A stretch of 6,812 nt of DNA from Mucilaginibacter sp. (GCA_025934475.1 JAICXZ010000176.1:1-6812), one strand, 5' to 3'. Shown: positions 1-6,669, counted from the first letter of the stretch. The notes: generated by a model from the letters alone, not told the origin. Translations and numbers: made by a program.

Positions 1-1
1 A

Positions 2-196
2 AGGGCGAGTGCGGTGAAGTCAATTTTGGTTGGTGATGGTGTTGCCGGAAATCGCCTCACCACTCAGGGTAAAGGAGAATCTGAGCCAATTGCTCCGAAC
101 AGTACAGCTGACGGTCGCGCTCAAAATCGCCGCGTTGAGATTGTAATTGTTGCCAACGACCAGATGAAGCAACAGGCCACCCAGGCTGCGCAATAA
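2..196 (+). CDS. OmpA-family outer-membrane/peptidoglycan-binding protein, C-terminal end only
   Basis: This is the 3' end of a gene that begins before the window; the open frame runs from base 2 and stops with TAA at 194-196, giving 64 residues. The fragment shows the end of an OmpA-like domain: a helix (SAVKSILVGDGV), then NRLTTQGKGESEPIAPN, then ADGRAQNRRVEIVI. The G-K-G-E-S-x-P-I-A-x-N and G-R-A-x-N-R-R-V-E stretches are the usual signature of this domain, which binds the diaminopimelate of peptidoglycan from the periplasm. The Arg of NRR is one of the residues that normally holds the peptide. A short polar Q/A-rich tail (QMKQQATQAAQ) follows. Whether the missing N-terminal part is a beta-barrel, a lipoprotein or a YiaD-like glycine-zipper segment cannot be seen. 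The GTG at 14 is an internal codon, not a start. The gene ends in front of a strong terminator hairpin and converges on the lipoprotein gene. Confidence 0.9.
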   Translation, partial: RASAVKSILVGDGVAGNRLTTQGKGESEPIAPNSTADGRAQNRRVEIVIVANDQMKQQATQAAQ

Positions 197-199
197 ACC

Positions 200-218
200 G
201 TTTAGGTAGATACTAAAC
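200..218. repeat. Small inverted repeat before the terminator
   Basis: GTTTAG at 200-205 pairs with CTAAAC at 213-218 around a 7-base loop, directly after the OmpA-like stop codon. The stem is only 6 bp and AT-rich. It may help stabilise the mRNA 3' end or may be chance. It adjoins but does not overlap the larger terminator hairpin. Confidence 0.35.
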
Positions 219-255
219 AAAAAAGGATAGGTCCGGTTGGGATCTATCCTTTTTT
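219..255. terminator. Bidirectional intrinsic terminator
   Basis: The left arm AAAAAAGGATAGGTCC (219-234) pairs with the right arm GGATCTATCCTTTTTT (240-255) around the 5-base loop GGTTG. That gives 16 consecutive pairs including one G-T pair. The A-tract on one side and T-tract on the other give a hairpin followed by U residues on both transcripts. It therefore fits as a shared terminator for the OmpA-like gene (plus) and the lipoprotein gene (minus), whose stop lies 19 bp away. The geometry is seen directly; activity is inferred. Confidence 0.9.
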
Positions 256-274
256 GTTGCTGCGTGTTGGTGAT

Positions 275-757
275 TTATTTTACTTTATTAAAAGAATAAA
301 CCACATACGCAGTTTTATCGCCCAGGCTCACCGGCGATTTAAGTATCATACTGTTATCGTCTATACTTGCTACTTGTAGCTGATAACCTTCCTGCACTTT
401 TCTGGCGGCGTCGCCCTTGTAAAGTTTCTTGAATTGAAACACCTGGCCATTGCTATTATCATACGACCAGAATATAGTTTGTGATGCGCCGTTTGTCAAT
501 ACATAGGTGCCATTACCGCTATTAGTCAAGTTCCAGGTACTGCCATTAAAATCTTCGGGTGCCCCCTGGTCAAAAACTGTCTGAACAGAACCGGGCAGTA
601 AGCCTTCATAACTTACTTTGGCAACTGCCCAGGTGCCAACAAACCGGGCTCTCGACGCACCGGCGACGGTGGCAGGTAGTTTTTTAACAGTTGTACATGC
701 CGGAACGGCGAATATTAAAACGATAAACAGGGCTGATGTTTGCAATAGTTTCTTCAT
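275..757 (-). CDS. Small lipocalin-like lipoprotein
   Basis: The protein has 160 residues. It starts with a lipoprotein signal peptide: KK at 2-3, a hydrophobic core (about 8-17), and a lipobox V18-P19-A20 before Cys21, which would be lipidated. The Pro in the lipobox is slightly unusual. No run of acidic residues follows the Cys, so a periplasm-facing anchor is more likely than surface export. The mature part has G41-x-W43 at the start of the first strand, then W75 and alternating polar/hydrophobic strands (GNGTYVL, QTIFWSYD, QVFQFKKLY, NSMILKSP, TAYVVYSF). This fits the small lipocalin-like beta-barrels common in Bacteroidota, which are thought to bind hydrophobic ligands; the ligand here is unknown. 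The ATG at 757-755 is chosen because the signal peptide begins there and a promoter lies just upstream. The gene is monocistronic, reads away from the acyltransferase cluster and shares the terminator at 219-255. Family assignment rests on fold-like patterns, so it is moderately sure. Confidence 0.85.
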   Translation of the reverse strand: MKKLLQTSALFIVLIFAVPACTTVKKLPATVAGASRARFVGTWAVAKVSYEGLLPGSVQTVFDQGAPEDFNGSTWNLTNSGNGTYVLTNGASQTIFWSYDNSNGQVFQFKKLYKGDAARKVQEGYQLQVASIDDNSMILKSPVSLGDKTAYVVYSFNKVK

Positions 758-780
758 AGTCTACTTATTATTATTTGTTG

Positions 781-813
781 CAAAAATAATATAAATCCAC
801 CGGAGGGAGGCAA
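781..813 (-). promoter_or_regulatory. Bacteroidota-type promoter of the lipoprotein gene
   Basis: Read on the minus strand, TATTTTTG (781-788) matches the Bacteroidota -7 consensus TAnnTTTG exactly. A TTG (811-813) lies 22 bp upstream, close to the expected -33 element. Transcription should begin around 775, leaving a leader of about 17 nt before the ATG. The match is seen directly; use as a promoter is inferred. Confidence 0.6.
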
Positions 814-1044
814 CCGCCGTATGTCTTAGAAAAGAGTTAATCAACTTTGCCGGTCTGACAAATTCATGTGAGCAAGTCAGCATTGTCGATAGGGTGTTTT
901 CGAAACGATTGGTTATCAAAGCATTAGTAATAGCTGCTCGTAAAAAAAATTAACTCTAAAACAAATTGGCTTTTTTTTGTCAAAATGCCCTCTTTTAATT
1001 TCCTATTAAGAAAACTTCTGATCCTTCGCTTACGTAAAAGTGGC

Positions 1045-1052
1045 TATATTTG
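1045..1052 (+). promoter_or_regulatory. Candidate -7 promoter box for the acyltransferase cluster
   Basis: TATATTTG matches the Bacteroidota -7 consensus TAnnTTTG exactly and is followed by C. No clear TTG is seen at the -33 distance, so it would be weak or activator-dependent. Initiation near 1059 would give a leader of about 215 nt before the ATG at 1275, containing three dyad elements. It is the best plus-strand match I found upstream of the acyltransferase gene; TATCTATTTG at 1240-1249 has the wrong internal spacing. Confidence 0.45.
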
Positions 1053-1074
1053 CACAACCCTAGCCCTGTTAAAT

Positions 1075-1092
1075 AATAAACCGCGGTTTATT
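1075..1092. promoter_or_regulatory. Perfect 18-bp palindrome, candidate operator
   Basis: AATAAACCGCGGTTTATT is a perfect palindrome with a GC core (CCGCGG) inside AT flanks, the shape expected of a site for a dimeric repressor or activator. It starts 23 bp after the TATATTTG box, so a bound protein could block initiation or early elongation. In RNA it could only form a hairpin by opening the middle base pairs as a loop, and no U-tract follows, so a terminator is unlikely. The bound regulator is unknown. Confidence 0.5.
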
Positions 1093-1100
1093 GTTTATAA

Positions 1101-1113
1101 TCAAAATTTTTGA
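1101..1113. promoter_or_regulatory. Short AT-rich dyad
   Basis: TCAAAA-T-TTTTGA is a 13-bp inverted repeat around a central T, 8 bp after the 18-bp palindrome. An AT-only core of this size arises easily by chance in such DNA, but its place beside the other dyads makes it a possible second half of a regulatory site. Confidence 0.25.
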
Positions 1114-1128
1114 CTTTAATGATTTGAG

Positions 1129-1150
1129 ATGCTTATCAAAGGATAAGTGT
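1129..1150 (+). promoter_or_regulatory. Candidate leader stem-loop or operator
   Basis: CTTATC (1132-1137) pairs perfectly with GATAAG (1142-1147) around the loop AAAG. The stem extends to 9 bp with two G-T pairs and a terminal A-T pair (1129-1131 with 1148-1150). It would lie in the untranslated leader if transcription starts near 1059. It could be an RNA hairpin affecting translation or a DNA operator dyad. Confidence 0.35.
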
Positions 1151-1156
1151 GGTTTG

Positions 1157-1270
1157 ATGCGATTGAATAGAATTGAGAATACAGGAAGGTACGTTGTTGC
1201 AACTAATTTTTTTAAACGGTTAAGCACCAAGTCGGTAAATATCTATTTGGACATAACGGTTGATTGTTAA
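1157..1270 (+). CDS. Possible 37-residue upstream ORF, unrecognised
   Basis: ATG at 1157 opens a frame of 37 codons ending with TAA at 1268-1270, four bases before the ATG of the acyltransferase. The peptide begins MRLNRIENTGRYVV and ends IYLDITVDC. It is basic in the middle, with no signal peptide, membrane segment or known motif. The same frame is open back to 1073, and a TTG at 1091 would give 59 residues. The close spacing would allow translational coupling with the next gene. Against it: the DNA is AT-rich intergenic sequence with no visible ribosome-binding site and no recognisable family, so a chance open frame is quite possible. Confidence 0.2.
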   Translation: MRLNRIENTGRYVVATNFFKRLSTKSVNIYLDITVDC

Positions 1271-1274
1271 TACA

Positions 1275-2084
1275 ATGGATCAGGGTTTAAACCGGGATAA
1301 GCCGGTAGTCAGGTTACGAGCATTTAGAGCAATTGATGATCCTGTTGCATGTGAGCTATTTGTCGAAGGGCATACGCACGTGTTAACTAGCATTGGGGTA
1401 ACCAAAGTTACTTCATCCAAACACGAATGGACGCGCAATCCTGCGGCCTTTGTTATCATTGTTGAATCTTTAGACGGTAAGAAAGTTTATGGCGGTGCCC
1501 GTGTACACGTGGCTGGCGGCACCGAGCCATTACCTATCGAACAGGCCACCGTCAATTTGGATCCGTCGGTTGTAAACCTGGTTTGGAAATATGCCCAGCA
1601 CGGAACAGGGGAGATATGCGGGCTGTGGAACTCCCGCGAGATAGCGGGTTACGGTATCGGCAGTATATTCCTGACCAGGGCCGCGGTGGCAATATCTACC
1701 CAGATTGGATTGACCTCGTTGTTTGCCCTGTGTGCGCAATATACCGTTTCAATGGCCGAGTGCGTAGGCTATCACCAGGAAACCAGTATTGGTAACAGCG
1801 GTACCTTCTACTATCCCAAAATGGACCTGGTGGCAACTTCTATGCTTCACGAAAATATCGACACGCTAAGCACCGCTCAGGAAGAGGACCGAGCAGCCAT
1901 CCTGAAACTAAGAGAAAGTTTGAACCTTGTTCGTACGGAGGTGCTCCGGAAGAAATCGATCGAAATACATTATGAGCTGGAAATACCTAACCTTGAACAA
2001 TGGGATCTGGACGCCACCATTGCCCAGGCCCAAAAGAATCATTTCGAAAGCGACTGGAGCGAAATGAAATTGAACTTATTATAA
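1275..2084 (+). CDS. GNAT-fold N-acyltransferase, autoinducer/N-acyl amino acid synthase-like
   Basis: The protein has 269 residues from the ATG at 1275. A TTG at 1260 would add five residues (MIVNT), but ATG is preferred and an in-frame TAA at 1254 rules out anything longer. The order of elements fits a GNAT fold: strands at about 10-17 and 56-64, the strand GEICGLW (112-118), the acyl-CoA pyrophosphate loop R121-E-I-A-G125-Y-G127-I-G129, a helix to about 144, then the strand/turn SLFALCAQYTVSMAECVGYH (148-167). The following G-T-F-Y-Y-P-K-x-D-L-V-A-T (176-188) recalls acyl transferases of the FeeM/autoinducer-synthase-like branch, with E113 in a position like the conserved Glu of those enzymes. 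A polar, helix-rich tail (about 192-269) follows. Likely role: transfer of an acyl group from acyl-CoA or acyl-ACP to an amine in the cytosol; donor and acceptor are unknown. The gene lies 59 bp before the E1-nitroreductase fusion, suggesting a shared pathway. A simple acetyltransferase is the main alternative. Confidence 0.75.
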   Translation: MDQGLNRDKPVVRLRAFRAIDDPVACELFVEGHTHVLTSIGVTKVTSSKHEWTRNPAAFVIIVESLDGKKVYGGARVHVAGGTEPLPIEQATVNLDPSVVNLVWKYAQHGTGEICGLWNSREIAGYGIGSIFLTRAAVAISTQIGLTSLFALCAQYTVSMAECVGYHQETSIGNSGTFYYPKMDLVATSMLHENIDTLSTAQEEDRAAILKLRESLNLVRTEVLRKKSIEIHYELEIPNLEQWDLDATIAQAQKNHFESDWSEMKLNLL

Positions 2085-2124
2085 AAGAGTAACTTACTGC
2101 TGAATATTTTCCTTCTGATTAAAT

Positions 2125-2132
2125 TATATTTG
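2125..2132 (+). promoter_or_regulatory. Candidate -7 promoter box directly before the E1-nitroreductase gene
   Basis: TATATTTG is an exact TAnnTTTG match and is the same octamer, also followed by C, as the one at 1045-1052. It ends only 11 bp before the ATG at 2144, so a transcript from it would have a leader of a few bases or be nearly leaderless. No TTG is seen at the -33 distance. The gene may be served both by this box and by read-through from the acyltransferase gene, since no terminator is seen in the 59-bp gap. Confidence 0.4.
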
Positions 2133-2143
2133 CTTATTACTTT

Positions 2144-4447
2144 ATGAATCAAATAGAAGAACTTATCTCGAATCCCGTAAAGGCAGCTAATATTTACGCG
2201 CCGCTAATCCTGAGACTCACTAACCCTGATGATAAGAGCACCTACGACAAACTTCTGTCTCACAAGGCCGCGCTTTTTGTTTCCGACGAGATACAGGGCC
2301 AGCTGAGAGAGCTGGTTAAAAGCCAAAGACCATGGGTCAGAATAAAACCTGAAGAATACGACGGCTTGATTGCTGCCCATCTTAATGGCGCCGACATAGA
2401 TGCTTATGGTGTTTGGGTTTATTACCCCTGGAGCCGCAGACTGGTGCATTTACTGGATGAGGACGAGTTCATAGAAGTACGTACCAATCGTAATCAATAT
2501 AAGATTACCCTGCAGGAAAGAGATTTGCTGGCAACCAAAAAGATCGGCATCATCGGTCTTTCTGTAGGGCAATCGATCGCATTGACATTATCCATGGAGC
2601 GTGGATTCGGAGAGCTGCGCCTGGCCGACTTCGACATACTTGAGCTTAGCAATCTTAATCGTATCCGTGCAGGCGTGCACAATCTTGGTGTACCAAAGGT
2701 GGTTATTGCGGCCCGTGAGATAGCTGAAATTGATCCATTCCTGAAAGTTACCTGCTTCTTTGATGGATTGACTGACGCCAATATGGAGGAGTTCTTTACA
2801 GCCGGTGGTAAGCTGGATGTCCTGGTAGATGAGTGTGATGGCCTCGACGTTAAAATATTGGCCCGCTACAAGGCCCGCGAATTGCGTATACCGGTAGTAA
2901 TGGATACCAGCGACCGCGGTATGCTCGACATTGAGCGTTTTGATCTTGAGCCTGAGCGTCCGTTACTACATGGGACGGTAACAGGCATTAATCCGCAAAA
3001 TATTAAAGAATTATCCAATGAAGACAAGGTGCCGGTGATCCTGCAAATGCTCGGTGTCGACAACATATCGTCTCGAGCCAAGGCATCGATGGTGGAAGTA
3101 GAGCAGAGCATAAATACCTGGCCGCAGCTGGCAAGCTCGGTAGCTTTAGGCGGAGCGGCCGGAGCAGATGCTTGCAGGCGTATATTGCTCGATCAGTTCC
3201 GCGCTTCCGGCAGGTACTATATCGATTTTGATGAGATCGTTAGCGATAAAAAAGATATCGCGACAAAAGCAGCTCACGAAAACCCGTTCCAGCCACTATC
3301 GGGAGATGAGATGCAAAAACTGGCTGCCGAAGTAAAGTTTGATGCAGGAGCTTCAGATATAATACCAACCACTGAGGTGATCAGCGACCTCGTGAATGCT
3401 GCCTGTGCGGCTCCTTCAACGGGTAACGATCAGCCATGGAAATGGCTATATCAGCACGGAACGCTGTACTTGTTCCACGATGAATACCGCTCTTTCTCGT
3501 TCGGCGACTATCGCAAAATTGCATCTTATATTACTTTCGGAGCAGCTTATGAAAATCTGAATATTCATGCGCTGAAACTGGGGTTAGAGCCTTACATCAA
3601 ATTTACCGGCGGTCCGGACCAGAAACTGGTAGCCGCCATTCGCTTTAAATCAGTATCCGATAAATCGCAGGCACAACTGCTCGAGCCACTGGATGGCGCC
3701 ATATACAAACGTCTGACCAATCGTAACCAGGCGCCAAAAGCGCAAATACAACCGGATGTTTATCAGCAATTGACCTCATTTGCTGAGTCGATTCCCCAGG
3801 CAAAGTTTCAGCTTTTTACAGATGAGTCAACGCTTGGCCAGCTTGCAGAGATTATTGGGTTTTGCGATCGTGTGAGGTTGCTGAATAAAGAGGGGCACTA
3901 TGACTTTGTGAACCGCGAAATGCGCTGGACCAGCGAAGATGCAGAGAAAACACGCGATGGCATCGATATCAAAACGCTCGGTCTCAGCAATTCACAAATG
4001 GCTGCCCTTGGCGTAATTAAAAGCGAACAAGTGATAAGCACAATTAATGATTTGGGCGGAGGCAAGGCATTGGATATGTTGGCTAAACGCACAGTATCAA
4101 CAGCCTCGGCGCTTTGTTTGATCACTTTGCCGAAGAATGATCTTGAGAACTTTTTTGAGGGCGGTCGGGCGATGGAACGTTTCTGGCTGGCCGGTACCAA
4201 CCTGGGATTAGCCATCCATCCGTTGATTTCGCCGCTGTATTTGTTCCCCCGGGTGGTTTATGGAAACGGCGAAGGGCTTGATCCAAAATTTGTTCCTGTT
4301 TTGAAAGATTTAAGAAAAAAGTTTTGTGATATAACCGATATTGGTGATGATCGTGCAGAAGTGTTCCTGGCCAAAATAGCAGTAGCGCCTGAACCGGAGT
4401 TGAAAAGTTTCAGACTGCCCCTGGAAAAAACACTGATCATAAAATAA
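2144..4447 (+). CDS. Rv1355c-type fusion: E1/ThiF-like adenylating domain plus nitroreductase-like domain
   Basis: The protein has 767 residues and three parts. The N-terminal region (1-125) is soluble, unassigned and includes YGVWVYYPWSRRLVHLLD. The E1/ThiF-like domain (about 126-370) has the nucleotide loop G135-I-I-G-L-S-V-G142, acidic D162-F-D164, N170-L-N-R173, L181-G-V-P-K185 and V228-D-E-C-D232, matching the ATP/Mg-binding layout of ThiF/MoeB proteins that adenylate a carboxyl group. The nitroreductase-like domain (about 405-745) has A423-P-S-T-G-N-D-Q-P-W432 for FMN contact, FGAAYENLNIHALKLGL, and G674-x-A-M-E-R-F-W-L-A-G-T-N-L-G-L. The whole architecture is that of mycobacterial Rv1355c, historically labelled MoeY; a role in molybdopterin synthesis is not shown by this sequence. 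No CxxC zinc pairs are present and no ubiquitin-like partner is encoded nearby, so the target may be a small molecule or peptide carboxylate. Expected location is the cytosol. Domain calls are firm; the reaction (carboxyl activation coupled to a flavin redox step) is inferred. Confidence 0.85.
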   Translation: MNQIEELISNPVKAANIYAPLILRLTNPDDKSTYDKLLSHKAALFVSDEIQGQLRELVKSQRPWVRIKPEEYDGLIAAHLNGADIDAYGVWVYYPWSRRLVHLLDEDEFIEVRTNRNQYKITLQERDLLATKKIGIIGLSVGQSIALTLSMERGFGELRLADFDILELSNLNRIRAGVHNLGVPKVVIAAREIAEIDPFLKVTCFFDGLTDANMEEFFTAGGKLDVLVDECDGLDVKILARYKARELRIPVVMDTSDRGMLDIERFDLEPERPLLHGTVTGINPQNIKELSNEDKVPVILQMLGVDNISSRAKASMVEVEQSINTWPQLASSVALGGAAGADACRRILLDQFRASGRYYIDFDEIVSDKKDIATKAAHENPFQPLSGDEMQKLAAEVKFDAGASDIIPTTEVISDLVNAACAAPSTGNDQPWKWLYQHGTLYLFHDEYRSFSFGDYRKIASYITFGAAYENLNIHALKLGLEPYIKFTGGPDQKLVAAIRFKSVSDKSQAQLLEPLDGAIYKRLTNRNQAPKAQIQPDVYQQLTSFAESIPQAKFQLFTDESTLGQLAEIIGFCDRVRLLNKEGHYDFVNREMRWTSEDAEKTRDGIDIKTLGLSNSQMAALGVIKSEQVISTINDLGGGKALDMLAKRTVSTASALCLITLPKNDLENFFEGGRAMERFWLAGTNLGLAIHPLISPLYLFPRVVYGNGEGLDPKFVPVLKDLRKKFCDITDIGDDRAEVFLAKIAVAPEPELKSFRLPLEKTLIIK

Positions 4448-4460
4448 TAAGCCTGTCAAA

Positions 4461-4476
4461 TACCAGCCTGCTGGTA
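4461..4476. repeat. 16-bp inverted repeat in the gap before the kinase gene
   Basis: TACCAGCCTGCTGGTA can fold as a 6-bp stem with a CCTG loop, or serve as a DNA dyad. No T-tract follows, so it is not a standard terminator and read-through into the kinase gene is likely. No TAnnTTTG box is present in this 42-bp gap, which favours cotranscription of the kinase with the gene before it. The stem could influence mRNA processing or be chance. Confidence 0.35.
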
Positions 4477-4489
4477 GAACCTGTTATAA

Positions 4490-6616
4490 ATGAAGAGACT
4501 CTTTTTTTTATTCCTATGCCTGCAGGCGCTCCTAACGGTTAAGGCAACTGCACAATCGCCGGTGGTGTTTTCTGGGCCAAACGTCATTATAGGGAAATCG
4601 GTATCAATACTCGAAGACAGCAAAGAAAGTCTTGACCTGCAAACCGTAAGCAAGTCGGGTAATTTTGTCCCGTCAGCCATCGAGACGCCGAACCTGCAAC
4701 TGAGTAAATCGGCATTCTGGCTAAAGTTTTCTATCCGGAATGAATCGTCATCAGATCATTTGATGCTGGCGCTCGAATACCCTACGCTTACCACCTGCGA
4801 TTTCTATTATCCAGAGGATGGTCATTACGCAGTACAAAAGCTGTCAGATACCTCAAATTTTAGTAAACGAAAATACCAGCACCAGGACTTTTTATTCGAT
4901 TTCAAGCTGCCTAAAGACAGTACGGCAACTTATTATTTGCGCGTTAAAAGCAGCGAAGAAATGGTGTTGCCCCTCATTGTCGGAACACCGGCCCACGTTG
5001 CCGAATCTCTGCTTAAGGCAAATATCCTATGGGGGATATTCATGGGGCTTATCATCGTAATGGTGGCCTATAATTTTTTCATCTACCTTTTTACACGTGA
5101 TCGCAGTTACATTTTTTATGTGCTGTATGTTACCTTTATAGGGCTTACCCAAACCACCTTGAGCGGTTATACCTACCGTTTCCTGTTTCCCGGGGCGCCG
5201 GCATTGTTCCATAAGGGGATCATTATTTTTCCGGCGCTGGCGGGCATAACAGCGATGTTGTTCGTTAAGACGTTTCTGGATACCTGGCATCGCACGCCAA
5301 AGCTGAACAGGCTGTTCCCTATACCGATGTTTTTGTATAGTGTGGCAATTGTGCTCAGGCTTGCTGGCGTCGATCAGCTAAGCTACCGAATGATTGATAT
5401 TTCGGCGCTGGCAACAACCGTGCTCATCTATGCCGTAGCGGTTAAAATATCGATACAGGGTTATCGCCCGGCAAGGTACTTTCTCATTGCCTGGACCATT
5501 TTCTTTGCCGGCATCATCATGTTTACGTTGCGCAACCTTGGCGTATTACCCTATAATGCGTTTACAAATTACACGATGGAGTCGGGGATAGCTTTTGAAG
5601 TCACTTTACTTTCAATCGCGCTCGCTGATAGTATCAACGTGCTGAAAAAAGAAAAAGAATTATCTCAGGCAGAAGCATTGCGGGCAGCGCAGGAAAATGA
5701 AAGAATAATCCGCGAACAGAACGTTTTGCTCGAAGTGAGAGTAAAAGAGCGTACATCCGAATTGAATACCGCCCTGGAAGATTTGAAACAAGCGCAAACC
5801 CAATTGATCGAATCGGAAAAAATGGCTTCCCTGGGTCAGCTAACGGCAGGTATTGCCCACGAGATCAATAATCCTATTAATTTCGTTACTTCGAACGTGT
5901 CGCCATTACGGCGCGATATCAAAATGATCTTTGACGCCATGAACTTTATAGAAGGAGTTGCGCTATCCGACACCTCAACAAGTGACAAAAAAGCGCAGCT
6001 GGAAGAATATAAAGAGGACCAGGAGCTCGATTACCTGCAAACGGAGATCACCCACCTGCTCAACGGCATCTATAACGGCGCTTCGCGAACTGCCGAGATA
6101 GTAAAAGGTCTCAGGATATTTTCACGCCTGGATGAAGATGATCTTAAAAGGGCCAATCTTAACGAAGGCATTGAATCTTCAATGATCATTCTGAATAATC
6201 AGCTTGGAAAAATAAATGTGGTGCGGCATTATGGCGAAATACCGCTGGTTGAATGTTATCCCGGCAAGCTTAACCAGGTTTTTCTGAATATATTGTCAAA
6301 TGGCATCTACGCAGTTCATAAGCAGTTTGGCGAGCAGAGTGGCGGCGAGATAACGATCACTACAAGTGCCGAGAATGATAACGTTCAAATCAGCATGAAG
6401 GATAATGGCATTGGTATAGATGAAGAAACGATAAAGAAAATATTCGATCCGTTCTTTACCACCAAAGACGTTGGGGAGGGAACAGGCTTAGGCATGTCAA
6501 TTGCCTACAATACAATAAAAAAACATAATGGGTCCATCAGGGTGAAGTCTTTACCGGGCAGCGGGGCAGAATTTATAATTACCTTGCCAGTACATCACGA
6601 AGTCAAAATAAATTAG
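4490..6616 (+). CDS. 7TM-DISM sensor histidine kinase
   Basis: The protein has 708 residues and all parts of a membrane sensor kinase. A signal peptide (1-21, ending KATAQ) is followed by an extracytoplasmic beta-sandwich of the 7TMR-DISM extracellular type (about 25-165, with [12 protein letters not shown] and [17 protein letters not shown]). Seven hydrophobic segments follow at roughly 178-201, 205-222, 241-260, 275-291, 303-320, 328-346 and 363-380. A cytoplasmic coiled coil (about 382-440) leads to the dimerisation domain with phospho-acceptor His457 in [12 protein letters not shown]. The catalytic domain has the N-box N595-x4-N600-x3-N604, the G1 box D638-N-G-I-G-I, the F-box F652-D-P-F-F, and the G2 box G662-x-G-T-G-L-G668. 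No key residue is missing, so it should autophosphorylate on His457 when the outer domain or membrane part senses a ligand; the ligand is unknown. The extra acidic helix (about 488-515) between the H-box and the ATPase region is usual for this HPK4-like type. The partner regulator begins 52 bp downstream. Confidence 0.93.
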   Translation: MKRLFFLFLCLQALLTVKATAQSPVVFSGPNVIIGKSVSILEDSKESLDLQTVSKSGNFVPSAIETPNLQLSKSAFWLKFSIRNESSSDHLMLALEYPTLTTCDFYYPEDGHYAVQKLSDTSNFSKRKYQHQDFLFDFKLPKDSTATYYLRVKSSEEMVLPLIVGTPAHVAESLLKANILWGIFMGLIIVMVAYNFFIYLFTRDRSYIFYVLYVTFIGLTQTTLSGYTYRFLFPGAPALFHKGIIIFPALAGITAMLFVKTFLDTWHRTPKLNRLFPIPMFLYSVAIVLRLAGVDQLSYRMIDISALATTVLIYAVAVKISIQGYRPARYFLIAWTIFFAGIIMFTLRNLGVLPYNAFTNYTMESGIAFEVTLLSIALADSINVLKKEKELSQAEALRAAQENERIIREQNVLLEVRVKERTSELNTALEDLKQAQTQLIESEKMASLGQLTAGIAHEINNPINFVTSNVSPLRRDIKMIFDAMNFIEGVALSDTSTSDKKAQLEEYKEDQELDYLQTEITHLLNGIYNGASRTAEIVKGLRIFSRLDEDDLKRANLNEGIESSMIILNNQLGKINVVRHYGEIPLVECYPGKLNQVFLNILSNGIYAVHKQFGEQSGGEITITTSAENDNVQISMKDNGIGIDEETIKKIFDPFFTTKDVGEGTGLGMSIAYNTIKKHNGSIRVKSLPGSGAEFIITLPVHHEVKIN

Positions 6617-6669
6617 AGCCGAAACATAAACTGTATTACGAAGTCAAATTACATCAAAGCCGAAACATA
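6597..6669 (+). repeat. Imperfect 32-bp direct repeat across the kinase/regulator junction
   Basis: Copy 1 (6597-6628) and copy 2 (6638-6669) match at 28 of 32 positions without gaps and are separated by 9 bp, giving a 41-bp period. Both start ACGAAGTCAA and end AGCCGAAACATA. Copy 1 covers the end of the kinase coding region and its TAG stop; copy 2 ends at the first base of the regulator ATG (6669). It looks like a tandem duplication of the junction, where only copy 2 ends in a usable start codon (ATATG against ATAAA). A regulatory role is possible but unproven. Confidence 0.7.

Larger units (their letters stand above)
758..1274. other. Long gene-poor intergenic region between divergent genes
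   Basis: These 517 bp separate the minus-strand lipoprotein gene from the plus-strand acyltransferase gene. The left edge holds the lipoprotein promoter. Roughly 814-1044 is AT-rich and shows no convincing gene, tRNA, repeat or terminator; a run of T at 971-978 has no stem before it. The right half (1045-1274) holds a TAnnTTTG box, three dyad sequences and a short possible ORF, listed separately. GTTGCAAC at 1196-1203 is a further 8-bp palindrome, too short to call. The length and dyad content suggest regulation of the rightward cluster. Confidence 0.6.

Noticed and set aside
847..880. Possible structured RNA from TTGC/GCAA and CTGAC/GTCAG pairs
   Set aside because: The pairs cross rather than nest, the stems are 4-5 bp, and no conserved RNA motif is recognisable.
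961..985. T-run at 971-978 as a terminator
   Set aside because: No stable stem precedes the T-run on the plus strand, and no gene ends nearby that would need it.
1260..1274. TTG at 1260 as the start of the acyltransferase
   Set aside because: It adds only MIVNT, overlaps the end of the upstream short frame, and an ATG lies 15 bases on. ATG at 1275 is the simpler choice, although the TTG is not excluded.
1583..1795. Overlapping plus-strand frame inside the acyltransferase
   Set aside because: The acyltransferase frame carries the conserved GNAT motifs across this stretch; the overlapping frame shows no family features.
3898..4215. Antisense open frame of 105 codons inside the E1-nitroreductase gene
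   Set aside because: It lies opposite a well-supported coding region, its translation has no recognisable motif, and it is rich in Ser and Arg as expected for the shadow of a coding strand. Other antisense and out-of-frame openings at 2494-2781, 2866-3111 and 5027-5290 were rejected for the same reason.
2144..4447. Assignment as a molybdopterin or thiamine biosynthesis enzyme (MoeB/ThiF proper)
   Set aside because: The fold is shared, but there are no CxxC zinc pairs, no MoaD/ThiS gene nearby, no other molybdopterin or thiamine genes, and a nitroreductase-like domain is fused on.
4461..4476. Inverted repeat as a terminator separating the kinase from the enzyme genes
   Set aside because: The stem is short and no T-tract follows on either strand, so it should not stop transcription by itself.
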